Shown: one piece after another, positions 60,050-64,000 of the stretch
How the letters are laid out: every line of letters begins with the position of its first letter
Numbering within the stretch: the stretch's first letter is position 1
Assembly (NCBI GenBank): GCA_963790325.1
Contig: CAWBNY010000003.1
Location: 558,001 to 622,000 of the forward strand
Source: JAXDMK01 sp963790325
Lineage (GTDB): Bacteria; Actinomycetota; Acidimicrobiia; Acidimicrobiales; AC-14
DNA: 64,000 bases
Direction: 5' to 3'
Notes under the pieces: model-generated
The model's input: only the letters and a program-made list of their open reading frames with translations
What the model was told of the DNA's origin: nothing
Database searches by the model: none
Program-made: the position numbers and the translations under genes

Positions 60050-60797
60050 CCCACGGAGCCAGCCAACGTCCCCGTCCCCCCCCACGGCCGAGCGGGAGTG
60101 GATCTCCTTCGACGACGAGGACGAGCACCGCACATGGGTCTTCGACGTGACGTTCCTCCTCAGCCGGTGGTCGTGCATCTACCGCCACGGCTGCCAGGGG
60201 GTGCTCACCGGGCCTTCGCCCGAGCGGGAGGAGGGGTGCTGCTCCTACGGCGCCCACTTCGTCGACCAGGCCGACGTCGACCGGGTGGTGGCGGCGGCGG
60301 CCACCCTCACCCCGGCCGAGTGGCAGTTCCACCGCGAGGGGGTGGCGAACGGAATCCTGCGCAAGTCGCCCAGGGAGCCCAAGGTCACCCGGATGGCCAA
60401 GGGCGCCTGCCTGTTCCTCAACCGGCCCGGGTTCGAGGGCGGCGTCGGCTGCGCCCTTCACATAGCGGCCGTCAACCGGGGCGGGCGGCCCATGGATTAC
60501 AAGCCCGACGTGTGCTGGCAGCTCCCCCTGCGCCGGGATGACCAGGAGGACGGCGACGGCCACGTGACGTCGACCGTCGGCGAGTGGGGTCGGTCGGGCT
60601 GGGGTGAGGGGGGCGCCGAGTTCCACTGGTGGTGCACCGAGGCCCGGGACGCCTATGTGGCGTCGGAGCCGGTGTACCGGGCGATGGCCACCGAGCTGGC
60701 CGCGATGGTGGGCGAGAACGTCACCCGCCGGCTGGCGGCCTACCTCGACCTGCGGGCCGGTGGCAGCATCCCGCTCCCCCACCCGGCGGTGCGCTGA
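60042..60797 (+). CDS. Cysteine-rich hypothetical protein (DUF3109-like)
   Basis: 251 residues, soluble. Conserved-looking blocks with many Cys: SRWSCIYRHGCQG, EEGCCSYGAHFVD, MAKGACLFLNRPGFEGGVGC, PDVCWQLPLRR and FHWWCTEARDAY. The spacing suggests an Fe-S or zinc cluster like that of YkgJ/DUF3109-type proteins. GTG 60042 overlaps the peptidase stop, so it is translated with it. Function unknown. Confidence 0.7.
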   Translation: MADPRSQPTSPSPPTAEREWISFDDEDEHRTWVFDVTFLLSRWSCIYRHGCQGVLTGPSPEREEGCCSYGAHFVDQADVDRVVAAAATLTPAEWQFHREGVANGILRKSPREPKVTRMAKGACLFLNRPGFEGGVGCALHIAAVNRGGRPMDYKPDVCWQLPLRRDDQEDGDGHVTSTVGEWGRSGWGEGGAEFHWWCTEARDAYVASEPVYRAMATELAAMVGENVTRRLAAYLDLRAGGSIPLPHPAVR

Positions 60798-60989
60798 CTA
60801 GCCGGACTGGCGTTGCCCGTCGCTCTCGGGACCCTCGTCGTCGGGCTCGAGGTCCTCGGTGGCCAGGCACCAGCTGGCGTGCTCCTCGTCGGGCCCTGCG
60901 CCGCACTCGGCGCACGGCTCGACGATCACCTCTACCGTGCGCTTGAGCGCCCTCGCTTCTTCGAAGCGCCGGTGGCGTCCCTTCTTCAC
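60798..60989 (-). CDS. Small zinc-ribbon protein
   Basis: 63 residues. A strongly basic start (MKKGRHRRFEEARALKR), then CAECGAGPDEEHASWC, a likely zinc site, and an acidic tail. Ends at the stop of the convergent cysteine-rich gene. No function can be given. Confidence 0.65.
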   Translation of the reverse strand: MKKGRHRRFEEARALKRTVEVIVEPCAECGAGPDEEHASWCLATEDLEPDDEGPESDGQRQSG

Positions 60990-61063
60990 GTTGGTGCTCC
61001 CGACTTTCGCCTACTGGGGACCCTCCACTCTACCGCCGGCCGCCCCGTTCGCCCCGCCATGAC

Positions 61064-61069
61064 TACGTT
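61064..61069 (+). promoter_or_regulatory. -10 box (TACGTT) of a small gene
   Basis: TACGTT with seven bases to ATG 61077. It decides the start in favour of 61077 over ATG 61059. Confidence 0.4.
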
Positions 61070-61076
61070 GGGAGCC

Positions 61077-61304
61077 ATGCCCGAGGACTTCGACGTGGAC
61101 GCCATGGTGGCCCGGTTCAAGGAGCGGGCGGCGGCCGTCCGCAAGCGGGGCGTGCCGCCCCTGGAGGGTGACGACCGCAAGCGGTTCATGCAGCGGATGC
61201 AGCTGGACTACATGGACTACGCCATGCTGGGCGACGCCACCGGCTCCCTCGACGACGGCGTGCTCACCCTGACCATCGACCTCCGCCCGAAGCCGGAGAA
61301 CTAG
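61077..61304 (+). CDS. Small hypothetical protein
   Basis: 75 residues, helical N-terminus (DVDAMVARFKERAAAVRKRG), then RKRFMQRMQLDYMDYAMLGD and a strand-like end (DGVLTLTIDLRPKP). A soluble actinobacterial small protein with no named family known to me. Transcription probably begins at ATG 61077. Confidence 0.6.
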   Translation: MPEDFDVDAMVARFKERAAAVRKRGVPPLEGDDRKRFMQRMQLDYMDYAMLGDATGSLDDGVLTLTIDLRPKPEN

Positions 61305-61334
61305 CAAAGCGACATCGTCGGTTTGACGACAGCC

Positions 61335-61661
61335 CTAGGCGGGTGGGCCGACCGCCACGTCGCGGCCGCTCTCGATCCACGCCTTGGTGCCTCCGAGCAC
61401 GTTGTAGGCGTCGACGCCCTGCTGCCGGAGCCACCGCACCACTTTCTGGGAACGACCGCCCATCTCGCAGATGACGTAGACGGTGCCGTCGTCGGGGACC
61501 TCGTCGACCCGCTCCACGATCTCGCTCATGGGCAGGAGGATGGCCCCCGGGACATGGCCGGCCAAGTACTCGTGCACCTCCCGCACGTCGACCAGGGGGA
61601 TGACGCCGTCGGCCCGCGACTTCTCCAGCTGCTCGATGTCGACCTCTTCGTCGGGGTTCAT
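61335..61661 (-). CDS. Rhodanese-like sulfurtransferase domain protein
   Basis: 108 residues, one rhodanese domain. VPLVDVREVHEYLAGHVPGA-type start, then the active-site loop VICEMGGRS with the catalytic Cys, and the end GVDAYNVLGGTKAWIESG. It transfers sulfur or may signal. It ends 30 bases after the convergent small gene. The hotdog-fold gene lies directly upstream, four bases away. Confidence 0.9.
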   Translation of the reverse strand: MNPDEEVDIEQLEKSRADGVIPLVDVREVHEYLAGHVPGAILLPMSEIVERVDEVPDDGTVYVICEMGGRSQKVVRWLRQQGVDAYNVLGGTKAWIESGRDVAVGPPA

Positions 61662-61665
61662 ACCC

Positions 61666-62160
61666 TCATCTTCGCAGGTAGCGGACGTGTTCCGGGTCGA
61701 CCTCGCCGATGGCGGTGGACGCCTCGGCCGCCGACATGACCACCAGCCGGGCGTGGGCCCCGGCGCACCGGCGCCCGTCGCCGTCGGCCTCCACCACCTC
61801 GGCCCGGGCGGTGATGGTGGTGTCGGTGGCGGTCTGCACCGTCGCCGTCACCCGGTAGGGCCGGCCCACCCGCACCGGGCGGTCGAAGGTGGTCGCAGTC
61901 TGGTGGACCACTGCGAACCGCTCCGCCACGGCGATGGCGGCCCAGGCCATGGCCTCGTCGAGGATGGCCAGCACCACGCCCCCGTGGACGTAGCGGGGGA
62001 CGCCGGAGAACTCCTCCTCCAGGGTGAAGTCGGCCGTCACCACCCGCGAGTCGTCGTCGAAGAAGAACGGGACGGCCAGGCCCCGGGGGTTGGCCGGCTC
62101 GCAGACGAAGCACTTGGTCTCGAAACCCCAGGCTGCGTTCTCCAGGCGCCGGACGGCCAT
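61666..62160 (-). CDS. Hotdog-fold thioesterase-like protein (PaaI type)
   Basis: 164 residues. The N-terminus carries CFVCEPANPRGLAVPF, then the hotdog helix YVHGGVVLAILDEAMAWAA and strand DRPVRVGRPYRVTATVQTAT. Such proteins hydrolyse acyl-CoA thioesters. TAGGTT six bases before ATG 62160 fits a leaderless start. Four bases separate it from the rhodanese gene, so they form an operon. Confidence 0.85.
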   Translation of the reverse strand: MAVRRLENAAWGFETKCFVCEPANPRGLAVPFFFDDDSRVVTADFTLEEEFSGVPRYVHGGVVLAILDEAMAWAAIAVAERFAVVHQTATTFDRPVRVGRPYRVTATVQTATDTTITARAEVVEADGDGRRCAGAHARLVVMSAAEASTAIGEVDPEHVRYLRR

Positions 62161-62166
62161 CGCCCA

Positions 62167-62172
62167 AACCTA
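62167..62172 (-). promoter_or_regulatory. -10 box (TAGGTT) of the thioesterase-like gene
   Basis: TAGGTT with six bases to ATG 62160, leaderless. Confidence 0.4.
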
Positions 62173-62183
62173 CCGACTGAGCG

Positions 62184-62972
62184 CTACCGGGCCAGGTCGA
62201 CGGTGACCGCCCGGTGATCGGAGAGGGGCAGGAGGTGGGCGGCACCACCGACCACCCGGGGCAGCGGCCCCCGTCCCAGGATGTGGTCGATCTGCATCGA
62301 CGGCGCCGGGGCGGGGAAGGTCTTGGCCCGCACCAACGCCTGCCACCCGCCCGGCGCCCGGGCGAAGGGGTTGGGGACGTTGAGGTCGCCCAGCAGGACG
62401 CAGGAATCGGCCAGCTCGGCCAGCGCCCGGGTCAGGCGCCGGAGCTGGGCCAGGTTCCAGCCGGGGACGAAGGACAGGTGGGTCGAGGCGACCAGCAGGA
62501 TGCCCCCGCCGGGTCCGGGCAGTTCCACCTCCGCGGCCAGGCCGACCCGGGGCTCGTCGTCGAGGAGGATCAGGCCTCCACCCGGCACGTACACCGGCGA
62601 GCGGACCTTGGCCGGGGCCAGGCGCACCACGTGCCACGCCCGCACCGGCAGCCGCGAGATCACGGCCACCCCGTAGCCGGCCTGCCGCCCGACCAGGTCC
62701 CCGATCGCGATGTCGTCGTCGGACGCCGGCCGCCACACCGCCCCCGGCTCCCCCACCAGGGCGGGGACGAAGCGCCACGCCACGGCCCCCATCCCTTCGG
62801 CCACCGCCGCCGCCTGGTCGACCATCCCCGAGCGGGCCTGGCCCCGGTCGACCTCCTGCAGGCAGAGGACGTCGGCGTCGAGGGAGGCGCATGCCGCCAC
62901 CAATCGCTCGGTCGACACCGACCCGTCCTCCTGGGAGAGGCCGTGGAGGATGTTGAAGGTGGCCAGCCGCAG
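62184..62972 (-). CDS. Endonuclease/exonuclease/phosphatase family protein
   Basis: About 262 residues. Family blocks LRLATFNILHG (metal-binding Asn), LCLQEVDR (Glu), VASTHLSFVPGWNLAQL, LLGDLNVPN and LSDHRAVTVDL (catalytic His). The first block lies upstream of GTG 62918, the first ordinary start in the frame, so a non-standard start must be used: CTG 62972 or CTG 62966. It cannot extend beyond a TGA just upstream in this frame. It follows the flavin-reductase gene. Target unknown: nucleic acid or phospholipid head group. Confidence 0.8.
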   Translation of the reverse strand: MRLATFNILHGLSQEDGSVSTERLVAACASLDADVLCLQEVDRGQARSGMVDQAAAVAEGMGAVAWRFVPALVGEPGAVWRPASDDDIAIGDLVGRQAGYGVAVISRLPVRAWHVVRLAPAKVRSPVYVPGGGLILLDDEPRVGLAAEVELPGPGGGILLVASTHLSFVPGWNLAQLRRLTRALAELADSCVLLGDLNVPNPFARAPGGWQALVRAKTFPAPAPSMQIDHILGRGPLPRVVGGAAHLLPLSDHRAVTVDLAR

Positions 62973-62997
62973 CCGGCCCGGCCCGACCGCCGTGGGA

Positions 62998-63531
62998 TCA
63001 GCCGCCGTAGTTCATCCGGGTGTCCTCCATGCGGAGGATGCCCGTGTCCTCGGGCTTCTGGAACCCGGCGTCGACCACCTCGCCCAGGAACAGGGTGTGA
63101 TCGCCCACGTCGATCGCCTGGCGGACGGTGCAGTCCACCCAGGCCGCCGCCTGGTCGAGCACAGGCGCCCCCGACAGGCCGTCGTGGAAGGCGAACCCGT
63201 TCAGGGTGCGGGCCTCCAGGTCGACCTCCACCGGCTTGGTGAACTTGCGCACGATGACCCGGTCCTCCCGGTCGACCAGGCTGAGGGCGAACACACCGCC
63301 CTCGGCGACGAGCTCGTGGGTGAAGGCCTCCTTCTCCACGCTCACCGCCACCAGCTTCGGATCGAAGCTCACCTGGGTGGCCCAGTTGAGGGTCATGCCG
63401 TTGCGGCGGTCGCCGGCCCGGCTGCCGAGGACGAAGAGCCCGCTGGGCATGGCCCACAGCACCCGCCGCCGGAGCTTGTCGTACTCCTCGGGGTCGCGGC
63501 CGTCGGGGACGGGTCCGACAACTCCCATCAT
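62998..63531 (-). CDS. Flavin reductase-like domain protein
   Basis: 177 residues of the FMN-binding split-barrel type: GMTLNWATQVSFDPKLVAVS, VFALSLVDREDR, then VDCTVRQAIDVGDHTLFLGE. It probably reduces free flavin with NAD(P)H. Start either ATG 63531 or ATG 63528. It ends 25 bases before the CTG of the EEP-family gene and follows the pterin dehydratase gene by 33 bases, so the three may be co-transcribed. Confidence 0.85.
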   Translation of the reverse strand: MMGVVGPVPDGRDPEEYDKLRRRVLWAMPSGLFVLGSRAGDRRNGMTLNWATQVSFDPKLVAVSVEKEAFTHELVAEGGVFALSLVDREDRVIVRKFTKPVEVDLEARTLNGFAFHDGLSGAPVLDQAAAWVDCTVRQAIDVGDHTLFLGEVVDAGFQKPEDTGILRMEDTRMNYGG

Positions 63532-63563
63532 CGGGCCCAGGTCGAGTGGGGCATGCCGGGACG

Positions 63564-63866
63564 CTACCCGGTGGTCGCGGACGCCACGGACGCCACCGAC
63601 TCGACCGTCGCAGCCAGGTCGAGGTCCTTGGCCGTGATCCCGCCCTCGCTGTGGGTGCTGAGGGCGACCCGGACCCGGTTCCACCGGATGTCGAGGTCGG
63701 GATGGTGGTTGGCCGCCTCCGCCTCGAACGCCAGCCGTACGACAAGCGCCACCGCCTCCTTGAAGTTCCCCAGCCGGTACTCCTTGACGATCTCGTCGCC
63801 CACCCGGTCCCAGCCGGCCAGGTCGGCCAACCCGGCGTTGATCTCGTCGTCGCCCAGTCGAGTCAT
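63564..63866 (-). CDS. phhB: 4a-hydroxytetrahydrobiopterin dehydratase
   Basis: 100 residues. Conserved signature AEAANHHPDLDIRWNRVRVA followed by LSTHSEGGIT, with the catalytic His residues. It recycles the pterin cofactor of aromatic amino-acid hydroxylases or related Moco enzymes. GGGAGGA precedes ATG 63866. Confidence 0.93.
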   Translation of the reverse strand: MTRLGDDEINAGLADLAGWDRVGDEIVKEYRLGNFKEAVALVVRLAFEAEAANHHPDLDIRWNRVRVALSTHSEGGITAKDLDLAATVESVASVASATTG

Positions 63867-63915
63867 CCCGGTCCTCCCGTTCCGAATCGGCGGCGGAATG
63901 CGCCGCCTCGTCCCT

Positions 63916-63921
63916 TAGTTT
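63916..63921 (+). promoter_or_regulatory. Possible -10 box (TAGTTT) of the last gene
   Basis: TAGTTT with ten bases to GTG 63932; possibly leaderless. Confidence 0.3.
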
Positions 63922-63931
63922 GGTTGAACAC

Positions 63932-64000
63932 GTGAGTCTCCTGCCCCTCCCCGTCCGCGCCGTCGCCACGACGACCTTCCGGTCCCTGCGGGTCCGGAAC
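63932..64000 (+). CDS. Start of an unidentified gene, possibly MFS (partial)
   Basis: 23 codons from GTG 63932 before the edge: SLLPLPVRAVATTTFRSLR, then VRN. A basic N-terminus with FRSLRVRN is typical of MFS transporters in this group, but too little is present to be sure. Confidence 0.4.
   Translation, partial: MSLLPLPVRAVATTTFRSLRVRN

Noticed and set aside
1..64000. CRISPR arrays, rRNA genes or riboswitches
   Set aside because: No regularly spaced short repeats, rRNA sequence or recognisable riboswitch fold was seen.

Overview
The window is very G+C-rich bacterial DNA with tightly packed genes, many GTG starts and 1-4 base overlaps. Gene content and order suggest an actinobacterium, most likely class Acidimicrobiia: aroH-tyrA-aroA-cmk-plsC in one unit, scpA-scpB-pseudouridine synthase, der next to a DUF512 radical-SAM protein, ispH, and a DksA-like protein beside xerD. 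This placement is inferred from gene content, not from a phylogeny. A TANNNT box sits 6-9 bases upstream of many start codons with no ribosome-binding site between, the usual sign of leaderless transcripts in Actinomycetota.

Layout. 1-13.8 kb: exopolysaccharide locus. A divergent promoter region near 4.65 kb separates a leftward tandem-Wzz chain-length protein, O-antigen-ligase-like protein and flippase from a rightward glycosyltransferase, bi-domain dehydrogenase, heparinase-type lyase and a secreted beta-helix protein ending in three nearly identical modules. 14-21.5 kb: small broken genes, then four membrane genes of PAP2 phosphatase and LPG-synthase-type membrane domains, including two colinear PAP2-kinase-LPG fusion proteins that have decayed in different domains. 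21.8-26.1 kb: an ABC-2 exporter pair, a relic of an RND efflux pump and an MFS permease.

26.25-33.35 kb: a decayed integrative element beside tRNA-Pro(GGG). It holds a tyrosine integrase, an excisionase-like protein, small genes, a relaxase wrecked by frameshifts and by a 122-base copy of a neighbouring gene, and an M64 peptidase with a partner protein. A tRNA fragment at 26256 may mark the far end.

33.4-64 kb: core genome. It contains an L,D-transpeptidase, a SpoIIE-type phosphatase, der, a DUF512 protein, ispH, an ECF sigma factor with a membrane partner, the chorismate/aromatic operon running into cmk and an acyltransferase, rRNA pseudouridine synthase, scpAB, trpS (with a four-codon upstream ORF), a glutamate-type ABC transporter, a DksA-like protein, xerD, alanine dehydrogenase, CTP synthase fused to a Nudix hydrolase, an FHA protein, an M20 peptidase and small metabolic enzymes. 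Dispersed palindromic repeats lie before ispH and before aroH.

The best candidates for something undescribed are the two paralogous PAP2-kinase-LPG proteins with complementary decay, the tandem-Wzz protein with a ruined kinase-like tail, the CTP synthase-Nudix fusion, and the shared palindromic -10 box serving two opposite start codons 18 bases apart.
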